NCBI GenBank assembly: GCA_016278485.1
Contig: JADQBT010000014.1
Span: 1-64,000 of the forward strand
Direction: 5' to 3'
DNA length: 64,000 nt
Source: Halanaerobiales bacterium
GTDB taxonomy: Bacteria; Bacillota; Halanaerobiia; Halanaerobiales; Halanaerobiaceae
Notes under the pieces: generated by a model
Database searches by the model: none
Told to the model about the DNA's origin: nothing
The model's input: the letters and a program-made list of their open reading frames with translations, nothing else
Part shown: positions 17,058 to 24,406 of the stretch, piece by piece
Layout of the letters: every line of letters starts with the position of its first letter
How positions within the stretch are numbered: position 1 is the first letter of the stretch
Program-made: the position numbers and the translations under genes

Positions 17058-17385
17058 CAGTTTCTCTCCTCAACAAATAGTAATAATTAACTTTATTTAT
17101 ATATTACTATAAAATTTTAATTATGTCAACATTATTATTGATTTTTTTAATATTTTTATTAATTTAATTTATTTTATTAATAATTAAATGGATATCATCA
17201 ATATTATTATTAAATATATTCATTTATTCAATGCTTTTTATTGATTTTCATAAATTTAGGGATAGCCCCAGCTATCCCATTAGATAGTTTATTTAATTTG
17301 CTTTATATATATAGTCAAATAACATATAATCATAATAGTGTTTAAAATATATTATTAAAATATAAGATTGAAAGAGGTAATCTAT
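17058..17385. other. Divergent intergenic region, very AT-rich, with a hairpin
   Basis: This 328-base region between divergent operons must hold promoters for both. It is extremely AT-rich. The only structured feature is a GC-rich hairpin at 17259-17278 (GGGATAGC/GCTATCCC, loop CCCA) that lacks a T-run. Its left flank AATTTAGGGATAGC is the same as that of the terminator at 11570-11595. No coding sequence is seen. Confidence 0.6.
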
Positions 17386-18615
17386 ATGAATGCAAATGTT
17401 ATTATTATTGGGGGAGGGCCTGCAGGTCTATTTACTGCTATCCAATCTAGTAAAAAAAATAAAAAGGTCATTATTTTAGAAAAAAACTCTACTCCCGGCA
17501 AAAAACTACTAATAACTGGTTCAGGCCAGTGTAATCTTACACAAGCAGGCAACATAAAACAATTTTTTAACCATTATGGTGAAAATGATAAATTTATAAG
17601 ATCTTCTCTCTACGGATTTAACAATAAAGATCTTATAAATTTCTTTAAAAAAAGAGGAGTAGATTTTTCTACCACCGATCAAGGCAAAATTTTCCCTGCA
17701 TCTTATCAGGCTAAAGATATTTTGAATGTCCTCTTGCAAGCATGTAGCGAAAAAAATATAATAATTAAATATAGTGAGCCGGTTCAACAGATTAAATTTT
17801 CTCAAGATAGTAAAAACTTCATAAGTAAAACAAATAAAAATGAATATGTATCTGAATATCTTGTTTTAGCTACAGGTGGACAATCATATACTGTGACTGG
17901 TTCATCTGGAGATGGTTATCAATTTGCTAAATCTTTAGGTCATACTATTAATCAACCTAAACCTTCATTAACTCCTCTTTATATAGAGAACTATCAATTC
18001 TCTGATCTAGCTGGAATTTCTCTGTCAGAAGTAGGAATATCTCTCTGGCGTAAAGGAAGTCTGCTAAAAAGATGGTCTGGAGATCTACTCTTTACTCACA
18101 AAGGACTATCAGGTCCTGGTATCCTAAATTATTCTAGATATATCGATGCAGGAGATACTATTAAACTTAAGTTAATCGATGCAAAAAATGAAGCTATCTT
18201 AGATAATGATTTAGCAAATAAGATAGAATTAAATGGCAAACTGTTATTTAAAAATCTACTGAAAGAATTACCTCTCCCCTACAGACTAACCTCTAAAATT
18301 ATAGAAACAGCGAGTATAGAAAATGACAAAATTTCTGCGCAAGTCACAAAAGCTGAACGAAAAAAGGTTGCAAAGTTACTTTTTGCCTTACCACTAACTG
18401 TTGAACGATTAGGTGGTTTTAATGTAGCTATGGTAACTAAAGGTGGAATAAGTTTAAAAGAAATTGACCCTAAAACCATGGAATCAAGTATATTAGCAAA
18501 TTTCTTTGCTGTAGGAGAAGTTCTAGATCTTGATGGAGATACAGGTGGATATAACCTTCAAGCAGCATTTTCTACAGGATATATGGCCGGACAAGCAATT
18601 AAAGCTAGAATTTAG
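17386..18615 (+). CDS. BaiN/RdsA-family FAD-dependent oxidoreductase (HI0933-like)
   Basis: The 409-residue flavoprotein has an N-terminal FAD motif (VIIIGGGPAGLFTA), TGSGQCNLT near residue 50, LATGGQSYTVTGSSGDGY near 165, and the C-terminal GEVLDLDGDTGGYNLQAAFS that closes the FAD site. These are hallmarks of the HI0933/BaiN group, whose substrates are mostly unknown. ATG 17386 is preferred because AGAGGT precedes it by eight bases; an upstream TTG lacks a site. Its end overlaps the convergent gene by 11 bases. Confidence 0.88.
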   Translation: MNANVIIIGGGPAGLFTAIQSSKKNKKVIILEKNSTPGKKLLITGSGQCNLTQAGNIKQFFNHYGENDKFIRSSLYGFNNKDLINFFKKRGVDFSTTDQGKIFPASYQAKDILNVLLQACSEKNIIIKYSEPVQQIKFSQDSKNFISKTNKNEYVSEYLVLATGGQSYTVTGSSGDGYQFAKSLGHTINQPKPSLTPLYIENYQFSDLAGISLSEVGISLWRKGSLLKRWSGDLLFTHKGLSGPGILNYSRYIDAGDTIKLKLIDAKNEAILDNDLANKIELNGKLLFKNLLKELPLPYRLTSKIIETASIENDKISAQVTKAERKKVAKLLFALPLTVERLGGFNVAMVTKGGISLKEIDPKTMESSILANFFAVGEVLDLDGDTGGYNLQAAFSTGYMAGQAIKARI

Positions 18616-19306
18616 AAAAAATGAATTTTTTTGTAATTAGATAAATTAAAGATAAAAATAGCAAAAAGATTATTCCTGTAATTAAATATGTTGATATTCT
18701 CTTTTCTACAAACATTCTAACTCGCCACCAGATACCAGGCATCTTTGCTAAATCTTTTATACCCCATTTTTCTAGTTTCCCTATTGACAGAACATACTTA
18801 TCTGCATTATTGCTAATAGTAAATACTGTTATATAATAAGTTCCAGCAACAGGTGCTACCACTTCTAACTCTTGTTTTTTCCAATAACTTGTCTGGGTAA
18901 ATGGCTCAAAGAATGATTCATCTTTATTGTCGTTTTTCTTAATTATAAAGCCCTCACCCTTATCTATTACCAATAAATTTTTAATTGTTTCCTCTTTTAT
19001 ATCATCCGTTTCTTTACCTAATCCAGGACCAATTACTGCAATAACTGGATCAAAACTCTTTAATCTCTCGATTTTAGGGACCAACATTGAAGCAAATATA
19101 CTTTCTCCTTTTTTTACTGAAGTTAGTCTATAATAATCCACATCATTAACATTTGTTAACTTATTGTATGCCGCCCAGGATATTTTATGGTCTTCTATTA
19201 CTATAGGATCCTCCCTTGTCGCAGCATTAGAAGTATCTATCGGCCTATGGGCATAGGCATTTAACGGTAAAACAAATAATAGAAAAACTACCAGAAAAAA
19301 CTTCAT
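18605..19306 (-). CDS. Secreted, C-terminally anchored protein of unknown function
   Basis: The 233-residue product has a signal peptide ending at AYA-HRP and a C-terminal transmembrane helix (about 207-225) with a short basic cytoplasmic end. The exported part resembles bacterial pre-peptidase-type beta domains (NDVDYYRLTSVKKGE, VAPVAGTYYITVFT, KYVLSIGK). ATG follows GAGGTGG. It is convergent with the flavoprotein gene. No partner gene suggests a role. Confidence 0.7.
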   Translation of the reverse strand: MKFFLVVFLLFVLPLNAYAHRPIDTSNAATREDPIVIEDHKISWAAYNKLTNVNDVDYYRLTSVKKGESIFASMLVPKIERLKSFDPVIAVIGPGLGKETDDIKEETIKNLLVIDKGEGFIIKKNDNKDESFFEPFTQTSYWKKQELEVVAPVAGTYYITVFTISNNADKYVLSIGKLEKWGIKDLAKMPGIWWRVRMFVEKRISTYLITGIIFLLFLSLIYLITKKFIFSKF

Positions 19307-19498
19307 AGCTAAACCACCTCTCTTATTAATTGCTAGTCCACCAATTTTCCTTTTCCTTTATTAATAATAAAATACTAACTTTAATTAAAAATATATTCTA
19401 TTATATTATGTTTATTAAAAAATAATATATCAATCCATAATTAAATTTAACTATTATGGAAATAACTAATTAATAGAAATGAAAAAGGAGGTGATCTT

Positions 19499-19741
19499 AT
19501 GACTATCGGAAAGAAACTTCATCAAACATTAGCTTCCTTACGTAGTGCAAAAGCAGACATGGAAACTTTTTCTCTTTCAACTGAGGATAAAAATGCTCAA
19601 AAAATGTATTCCGATTTTGAAAATCAACTAGATTCTATGATTAATAGCTTTGCCGGAAGAGTAAATTATGTTGAACAACAGGAACCACAGTATAATGTAA
19701 AAAAACAAATACAACAACAAAGCGATAACCAGCAATCATAG
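19499..19741 (+). CDS. DUF1657 family protein
   Basis: The 80-residue soluble helical protein matches DUF1657 (SLRSAKADMETFSLSTED, AQKMYSD, RVNYVEQQEPQY) and has a Gln/Asn-rich tail. AAAGGAGGTGATC precedes ATG. It is a paralogue of the gene at 21123-21326. In spore formers DUF1657 genes occur with DUF421 and spoVA genes, so a link to spore-membrane proteins is possible, but no spoVA genes are present here. Function unknown. Confidence 0.85.
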   Translation: MTIGKKLHQTLASLRSAKADMETFSLSTEDKNAQKMYSDFENQLDSMINSFAGRVNYVEQQEPQYNVKKQIQQQSDNQQS

Positions 19742-19752
19742 TAGTAATACTT

Positions 19753-19800
19753 TAAGGGTCAGACTATATTTCTTAAGTCTGGCCCTGATTAATATTTTAT
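19753..19800 (+). terminator. Terminator of the first DUF1657 gene
   Basis: AGGGTCAGACT (19755-19765) pairs fully with AGTCTGGCCCT (19776-19786), followed by the T-rich GATTAATATTTTATATTTT. Confidence 0.75.
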
Positions 19801-19837
19801 ATTTTCTATATGTTTTATATGTTTTACTATCCGAGAT

Positions 19838-20620
19838 TTAACCTAATACATTATCTAAAAACATCATTATTACAAACCCTATTAATAATGCATGTGTTGC
19901 AAATTTACCACGAATATTACTTTGTTGGCTTTCAGGAATTATTTCGTTACTTATTACAAATAACATAGCTCCGGCTGCAAATGCAAGACAAAAAGGTAGT
20001 ATTGATCTAGAAATATTAACTAAACCTACTCCCAATAAGCCACCTAAAGGTTCAACTAGCCCAGTCATTACCGCAATTAAAAATGCTTTCCATTTATTAA
20101 TCCCTTCTTGCACAAATGGTAATGCTACAGCCAAACCTTCCGGAATATTTTGCAGACCAATAGCTGTTGCAATACTTAATCCATTTAAAATATCTCCATT
20201 TCCAAATCCCACCCCAACTGCAAGACCTTCAGGAAAATTATGCAATGTTATTGCTAAAGCAAATAACCAGACTTTACGAAGATTAGAATCTTTAGAAATA
20301 GAATTAGAAAGTAAGTTTGTATCGGGAAAAAATTTGTCAATGCAATCAAGAAAAATTCCACCTATTAAAATTCCTACTAAAGCAATCCCAGCTCCTTTAA
20401 CTCCTCCTCCACCATATTGAATTGCTGGTATGATGAGGCTAAATGAAGTTGCTGCTAACATTATACCTGCTGCAAAACCTAAAATAGTATTTAAAAATTT
20501 TTTGCTAATATTTTTTGTGAATAATATAGGAATCGCCCCTACACCTGTTGCTAATCCTGCTGTTAAACTTGTCAGTAAACCTACCCAAATTAGATTATAT
20601 GACTGTAAATATGTCTCCAT
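19838..20620 (-). CDS. ZIP family divalent metal transporter
   Basis: The 260-residue membrane protein has eight predicted transmembrane segments. The ZIP signature appears in segment IV as HNFPEGLAVGVGFGNGD and in segment V as GLQNIPEGLAVALP, which supply the His, Asn, Pro-Glu metal ligands. It should import Zn, Fe or Mn. ATG 20620 follows AAAGGATG by five bases; an in-frame ATG at 20641 is less well placed. There is no adjacent regulator. Confidence 0.88.
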   Translation of the reverse strand: METYLQSYNLIWVGLLTSLTAGLATGVGAIPILFTKNISKKFLNTILGFAAGIMLAATSFSLIIPAIQYGGGGVKGAGIALVGILIGGIFLDCIDKFFPDTNLLSNSISKDSNLRKVWLFALAITLHNFPEGLAVGVGFGNGDILNGLSIATAIGLQNIPEGLAVALPFVQEGINKWKAFLIAVMTGLVEPLGGLLGVGLVNISRSILPFCLAFAAGAMLFVISNEIIPESQQSNIRGKFATHALLIGFVIMMFLDNVLG

Positions 20621-20825
20621 AGTTTCATCCTTTCTGATCATTTTACACTTTTTTGAAATAGCCCAGTTATGATTATCCTATGTACTTATGCTCAAATTGT
20701 GTAAAATAAAAGTTTTTAAGTTTAACCATTACAAAACGCATTGTAACAAAATTACTATAGACCTCATATAATTTTATATAACCTATAATCTATTTATAGG
20801 AAATTTTGTAAAGGAGGTATATTTC

Positions 20826-20927
20826 ATGGGTGATTATGGTAAAGGTTATGGAGATGGTCCTTTTCTTATTTTCTTAATCTTAATCCTTCTCGTTCTTGGT
20901 GGAGGATTTGGTGGATATAGTAAGTAA
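20826..20927 (+). CDS. YjcZ-like 33-residue membrane micro-protein
   Basis: A 33-residue product, MGDYGKGYGDGPFLIFLILI and then a Leu/Val run with a Gly-rich end (GGGFGGYSK), follows the strong site AAAGGAGG by eight bases and is followed by a good terminator. Composition and length match the YjcZ-type small sporulation proteins: Gly/Tyr-rich start, one transmembrane helix, Gly-rich end. It is too short for many gene finders. Confidence 0.82.
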   Translation: MGDYGKGYGDGPFLIFLILILLVLGGGFGGYSK

Positions 20928-20940
20928 TTAAAATAATTGA

Positions 20941-20969
20941 GCCAGCGGAGTAAATCCGTTGGCTTTTTT
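20941..20969 (+). terminator. Terminator of the YjcZ-like gene
   Basis: GCCAGCGGA pairs with TCCGTTGGC (one G-U pair), followed by TTTTTTA. Confidence 0.88.
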
Positions 20970-21018
20970 AGACTAATAATGAGAATTTGGACAAGTAACT
21001 ATAGTTGATAACAAAAAA

Positions 21019-21050
21019 AATACATACTACACTAAAGCATAGTATGTATT
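21019..21050. repeat. Perfect 11-bp inverted repeat upstream of the second DUF1657 gene
   Basis: AATACATACTA and TAGTATGTATT are perfect inverted arms around a 10-base spacer. On the minus strand eight T follow, so it resembles a terminator for antisense transcription; no minus gene feeds it. As duplex DNA it could be an operator for the DUF1657-DUF421 operon. Confidence 0.6.
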
Positions 21051-21122
21051 GTAAATGTTTCCATAATTATTTAAATTATAATGGGTAAACTATAATTAAA
21101 TATTGTCAGAAAGGAAATTGAT

Positions 21123-21326
21123 ATGACAGTAAAGAGCAACTTAGAGAAAACAATTGCGAATGCAGAATCTGTCTATGCAGACCTAAAGACTTACTCACTT
21201 GAAACTGATGATCAAAAAGCTCAACAAATGTTTAGAAAGCTTAGCTCTTCTCAACAGGGTATAGTGGAAACTTTAAATTCAAGACTAGAATATATTAAAC
21301 GTGAAGAACCCCAATATGATCAATGA
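21123..21326 (+). CDS. DUF1657 family protein (operon copy)
   Basis: The 67-residue helical protein shares the DUF1657 pattern with the gene at 19499 (ESVYADLKTYSLETDDQKAQ, RLEYIKREEPQYDQ). AGAAAGGAA precedes ATG. The next gene begins nine bases after its stop, and together with DUF421 they form a three-gene operon. The arrangement is known next to mobile spoVA operons in Bacillus spores; the role of DUF1657 itself is unknown. Confidence 0.88.
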   Translation: MTVKSNLEKTIANAESVYADLKTYSLETDDQKAQQMFRKLSSSQQGIVETLNSRLEYIKREEPQYDQ

Positions 21327-21335
21327 GGTGGTATA

Positions 21336-21704
21336 TTGCAAAATAAATATATTGACTTGACTTTAGTTATTTTAATTATAATTATATTTACTCTATATTT
21401 TTCAGTCTTTAATCAAGTATATTCTGAAAAGATAATGAACATAATTAATCAAATTGAGCAGAATGCAAGAGATGAAAATTGGCAGAAAGCAGATTTAGCT
21501 AACGATAAACTAAAAGAGAAATGGCAAAATGCAAAAAAAATTTTACTATTTAATTTTGGTGCTGAAGAATATTTAACCCTCTCAAATACAATCAATAAAC
21601 TTGCAGCTGGAATTAAAGCTGAAGACCAGGGTATGATTTTATCAGATATATTAATATTAGAAAATATCTGGAGCAATTATATTAAAATTGTGCCTGAACC
21701 CTGA
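21336..21704 (+). CDS. DUF4363 family membrane-anchored protein
   Basis: The 122-residue protein has an N-terminal membrane anchor (about residues 6-27) and an extracytoplasmic helical part with the DUF4363 pattern (ARDENWQKADLANDKLKEKW, LLFNFGAEEYLTLSNTI, GIKAEDQGMILSDILILENIW). The start is TTG 21336, four bases after GAGGTGG. Placement between DUF1657 and DUF421 is the usual one. It may partner with the DUF421 membrane protein. Confidence 0.82.
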   Translation: MQNKYIDLTLVILIIIIFTLYFSVFNQVYSEKIMNIINQIEQNARDENWQKADLANDKLKEKWQNAKKILLFNFGAEEYLTLSNTINKLAAGIKAEDQGMILSDILILENIWSNYIKIVPEP

Positions 21705-21720
21705 TATGGAGGTAATGTAG

Positions 21721-22407
21721 ATCATTTTTTATATTATAAGATGTATTGTCATGTTTCTTGTAAGCTGGACTGGCATTAGAATAATTGGTAAAAAATCAAT
21801 TGTAGAAATGACTTCATATGATCTTGCAGCCATCTTGATTTTAGCCAACATCGCAGCAGAACCTTTAGTCTATAAGATAACATCTAAAGCTACTATTGGG
21901 ATATTTACTATCGTATTGACAACTATTTTAATTGGCTATCTTTCTTTAAATAAATATTTCTATAATTTAGATACTAAACCAGTTCTTTTGGTAGCACAAG
22001 GTAATATATTAGAAAAAAATCTTAAAAAAGTAAGAATGAATATTCCGTTATTAAAATCAGAATTAAGGACAAAAGGTTATCAAAATATAGCAGATATTCA
22101 ATTTGTAATAATTGAACCAAGTGGAAAGATCTCTATCATACCTAAATCTGAAGCAAGACCTGTGCAGCCAAAAGAACTTGGCATAACAAGCAGACCAGAA
22201 AATATTAATTTTCCAATTATTATTGATGGCCAGATAATAGAAGATAATTGGAAAAGAATTGATAAAAGTCCAGGCTGGTTAAATAATCAACTTAATGCAT
22301 TTGGTTTAGAAAATATTGAAGAAGTTTTATTGGCTGAAATGGATACAACCGGACAATTGCAGGTTTTTGCTAAAAATACAAATATTAATTTTCCAGATAT
22401 TATTTAA
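21721..22407 (+). CDS. DUF421 (YetF-like) membrane protein with probable non-canonical start
   Basis: The product has three N-terminal transmembrane segments with the DUF421 core (GIRIIGKKSIVEMTSYDLAA), followed by a cytoplasmic domain (PVLLVAQGNILEKNLKK, MNIPLLKSELRTKGYQNIAD). The first ATG in frame (21751) would remove part of the first helix and has no ribosome site. GGAGG at 21708-21712 points to ATC 21721 or ATT 21724, and the added residues IIFYIIRCIV complete the helix as in relatives. The ATG at 21715 is followed at once by TAG. I give 21721 as the likely extent. In spores DUF421 proteins affect membrane properties. Confidence 0.78.
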   Translation: MIFYIIRCIVMFLVSWTGIRIIGKKSIVEMTSYDLAAILILANIAAEPLVYKITSKATIGIFTIVLTTILIGYLSLNKYFYNLDTKPVLLVAQGNILEKNLKKVRMNIPLLKSELRTKGYQNIADIQFVIIEPSGKISIIPKSEARPVQPKELGITSRPENINFPIIIDGQIIEDNWKRIDKSPGWLNNQLNAFGLENIEEVLLAEMDTTGQLQVFAKNTNINFPDII

Positions 22408-22439
22408 ATTTAGCCAATATTTCAATGATAAGTTAAGAA

Positions 22440-22472
22440 AGTTACAGGAGAAGCTTCCCCTGTAACTTTTAT
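22440..22472. terminator. Bidirectional terminator
   Basis: AGTTACAGG and CCTGTAACT form the stem with GAGAAGCTTCC between, followed by TTTTATT. It separates the convergent DUF421 and cupin genes. Confidence 0.85.
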
Positions 22473-22484
22473 TCTAATCATATT

Positions 22485-22835
22485 TTATAGATCAGCGTCA
22501 ACACTATATCTTTCTGCAGGTGGCAGAGGAGAAATGTTTACATATAATACTAATGTTTTGTTTCCTGTATTATCAACAGACATTTTCTCCGAACCATCAA
22601 TCTCTATTAGGTCGTTTTCTTGCATAGCTACCGGCTTACCATCTACATTAACTTGAGCTGTTCCACTCATAGCCTGTAAGAGTACTGTACACTCAAAATG
22701 AGTATGGTTGGGTAGTGATTCTCCCGGCGCAATATTCAAAACAAAAGCTAGAACATTGTCATCATTATAAATTACCCGTTTAGCAACCTTCTCTTCTGGT
22801 TCAACCAGATAGTCATTTAATGAAAACTTTTTCAT
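22485..22835 (-). CDS. Small cupin-domain protein
   Basis: The 116-residue single-domain cupin carries the first motif G-x5-H-x-H-x-E-like (GESLPNHTHFECTVLLQAMSG). The second motif is weaker (MQENDLIEIDGSEKMSVDN), with Asp/Asn where many cupins have His. The metal site may therefore be incomplete. It is likely a cytoplasmic sensor or small-molecule-binding protein. AAGGAGTG precedes ATG. There are no informative neighbours. Confidence 0.82.
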   Translation of the reverse strand: MKKFSLNDYLVEPEEKVAKRVIYNDDNVLAFVLNIAPGESLPNHTHFECTVLLQAMSGTAQVNVDGKPVAMQENDLIEIDGSEKMSVDNTGNKTLVLYVNISPLPPAERYSVDADL

Positions 22836-22978
22836 TAAACATCACTCCTTATATTTTCTTAGTTAATATTAATATGCCTTAATCTGTTGCATACTATGTT
22901 CAATAAAAAGAGTGATTTCCCTTCCTTATTCTTTTTCGCTAAAAAAATCAAAGTAATTAAGTCCTATATATTATTAAA

Positions 22979-23006
22979 CCCTCCTACAAACTTGCAGGAG
23001 GGTTTT
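22979..23006 (-). terminator. Terminator of the 23011-23250 gene
   Basis: CCCTCCT (22979-22985) pairs with AGGAGGG (22996-23002); the arms extend inward with CAAAC/TTG. T-runs lie on both sides (TTTTG on plus, TTTAATAATA on minus). Confidence 0.75.
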
Positions 23007-23010
23007 GTCT

Positions 23011-23250
23011 TCATTTCTTTCCTAAATTAACACCAATGTTTAAATCTTTAGCATCAATTGGTTCCGAAGAAATTATTTCATAATGTTTTTTGAACTTTTT
23101 TCTTACTTTTCCACTTTTCCGACCTCTACTTTTCTTTCTGTGTTTATCTGCTAGATTATCATTATGTAATTTAAAATACTTACTGAAGATAACAAGCAAG
23201 AAAAATATTATTAAGATTGTACTTCCGGACTTATCTCCCACAAACATCAT
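23011..23250 (-). CDS. Small membrane protein with basic tail
   Basis: The 79-residue product has one hydrophobic helix (about residues 11-26) followed by a strongly basic stretch (HRKKSRGRKSGKVRKKFKKH) and ends in SSEPIDAKDLNIGVNLGKK. AAAGGA lies right before two consecutive ATG codons (23250, 23247), so the exact start is uncertain. It follows another small gene on the same strand and both may be co-regulated. No family recognised. Confidence 0.6.
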   Translation of the reverse strand: MMFVGDKSGSTILIIFFLLVIFSKYFKLHNDNLADKHRKKSRGRKSGKVRKKFKKHYEIISSEPIDAKDLNIGVNLGKK

Positions 23251-23273
23251 TCCTTTCCTAATTTTTAAGTGAA

Positions 23274-23297
23274 GGGTATGGGGTTAACCCCATACCC
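23274..23297. terminator. Perfect 24-bp palindrome between small genes
   Basis: Positions 23274-23297 form a perfect self-complementary palindrome, with arms GGGTATGGGGTT and AACCCCATACCC and no loop. It lies after the 23315-23500 gene. No good T-run follows on either strand, so a role as terminator is uncertain. Confidence 0.5.
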
Positions 23298-23314
23298 GTT
23301 ATTGCCTAATTTTT

Positions 23315-23500
23315 TTAAGCAAGTTCTTCTAAATCATCTAATCCATCAACATCATCGATATCTATTGGAATAATCTCAATAGAATCTTCATCGATAACAG
23401 CATCTACTTCAAATAATACTTCAAATTCCACAAATAATAACTGTCTGCAACAAGATTTTCCTTTAGGCTTTTTGTGGTGTTGCCCTTCGTTAAAACCCAT
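23315..23500 (-). CDS. Small acidic protein of unknown function
   Basis: The 61-residue product has a basic N-terminus with a Cys pair (KGKSCCRQLL) and a very acidic C-terminal half (DIDDVDGLDDLEEL). AAAGGGG precedes ATG by seven bases, which supports translation. It resembles small spore- or envelope-linked proteins only in composition. No family recognised. Confidence 0.55.
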   Translation of the reverse strand: MGFNEGQHHKKPKGKSCCRQLLFVEFEVLFEVDAVIDEDSIEIIPIDIDDVDGLDDLEELA

Positions 23501-23562
23501 ATCTTTACCCCTTTCTCATACTTTATTTTATAATATGTATTAAGGGATAAAGAAGTTACAAA

Positions 23563-24393
23563 TTATTTTTGAGTATTAAAATATCTTATGATTCCTTCAT
23601 AAATTGCCTGGGCTGCTTTTTGTTTTGTAACAGTTTTGTTTAACAATTTAGCTTCAGATTGATTAGAAAGATAGCCTAGTTCCAATAAAAGTGCATTCCG
23701 ATCTGTTAACTGCCTAATTACCTGAAAGTTACCAACTAATATACCTCGATCAACAAATCCTAGACTAGCTGTTAATGATCTTTGAATATGATCAGCTAAC
23801 GCCCAGGTTGATTGGGAAGCGTTATGATGAACATAAGTCTCAATACCGTGTTTTTCTCCGATTACGTCAGAATTGTGATGGATACTTAAAAAAACATCAG
23901 CTTTTTTATGCCGGGCCAGCTGAGTTCTATTAGAAAGAGTAATAAATTTATCTGTACTTCTAGTTAAAAATAATTTCGCATCAGTACGCAACTGCAAAAT
24001 ATCATATAACATCAGAGCAACATCTAAATTTAAATCCTTTTCTTTTATGCCCGCACTCCCAACCGCTCCAGGATCATAACCTCCATGTCCGGGATCAATG
24101 ACTATCACTTTTCCTGCTAAATTACCAGTAAGTTGTCTATCTCTAGATTGATAAGGTGACGAAGGAGAAGACGGCGCCTGAGGGGCGGATGGTTGAGATG
24201 ACGGTGACTGCTCATCATCATCAAAAATTACTCCTCCTAATTTGGCGATGACAAATAAGGCAAGCGCATATTTAGCCGAACTAATAAGAGCTTGCCTATC
24301 TTGATTATCTGCATAAACCGTTGTATTAGCAATCGGGCTGATGACTATACATAAGAACATAACTATCAAAATCCAACAAATTTTATTTTTCAT
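23563..24393 (-). CDS. N-acetylmuramoyl-L-alanine amidase (Amidase_3)
   Basis: The 276-residue secreted amidase has a signal peptide (residues about 5-28), a Ser/Pro/Gln-rich linker (70-85), then the zinc amidase domain. Zinc ligands are His in IDPGHGGYDPGA (about 101), Glu in GIKEKDLNL and His in LSIHHNSD, with the catalytic Glu in LLELGYLSN. It cuts the bond between MurNAc and the stem peptide in peptidoglycan. It starts 13 bases after the upstream deacetylase gene, so both form a cell-wall operon. Spore-cortex or division use is possible. Confidence 0.92.
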   Translation of the reverse strand: MKNKICWILIVMFLCIVISPIANTTVYADNQDRQALISSAKYALALFVIAKLGGVIFDDDEQSPSSQPSAPQAPSSPSSPYQSRDRQLTGNLAGKVIVIDPGHGGYDPGAVGSAGIKEKDLNLDVALMLYDILQLRTDAKLFLTRSTDKFITLSNRTQLARHKKADVFLSIHHNSDVIGEKHGIETYVHHNASQSTWALADHIQRSLTASLGFVDRGILVGNFQVIRQLTDRNALLLELGYLSNQSEAKLLNKTVTKQKAAQAIYEGIIRYFNTQK

Positions 24394-24406
24394 TTATAAT
24401 TCCCAC

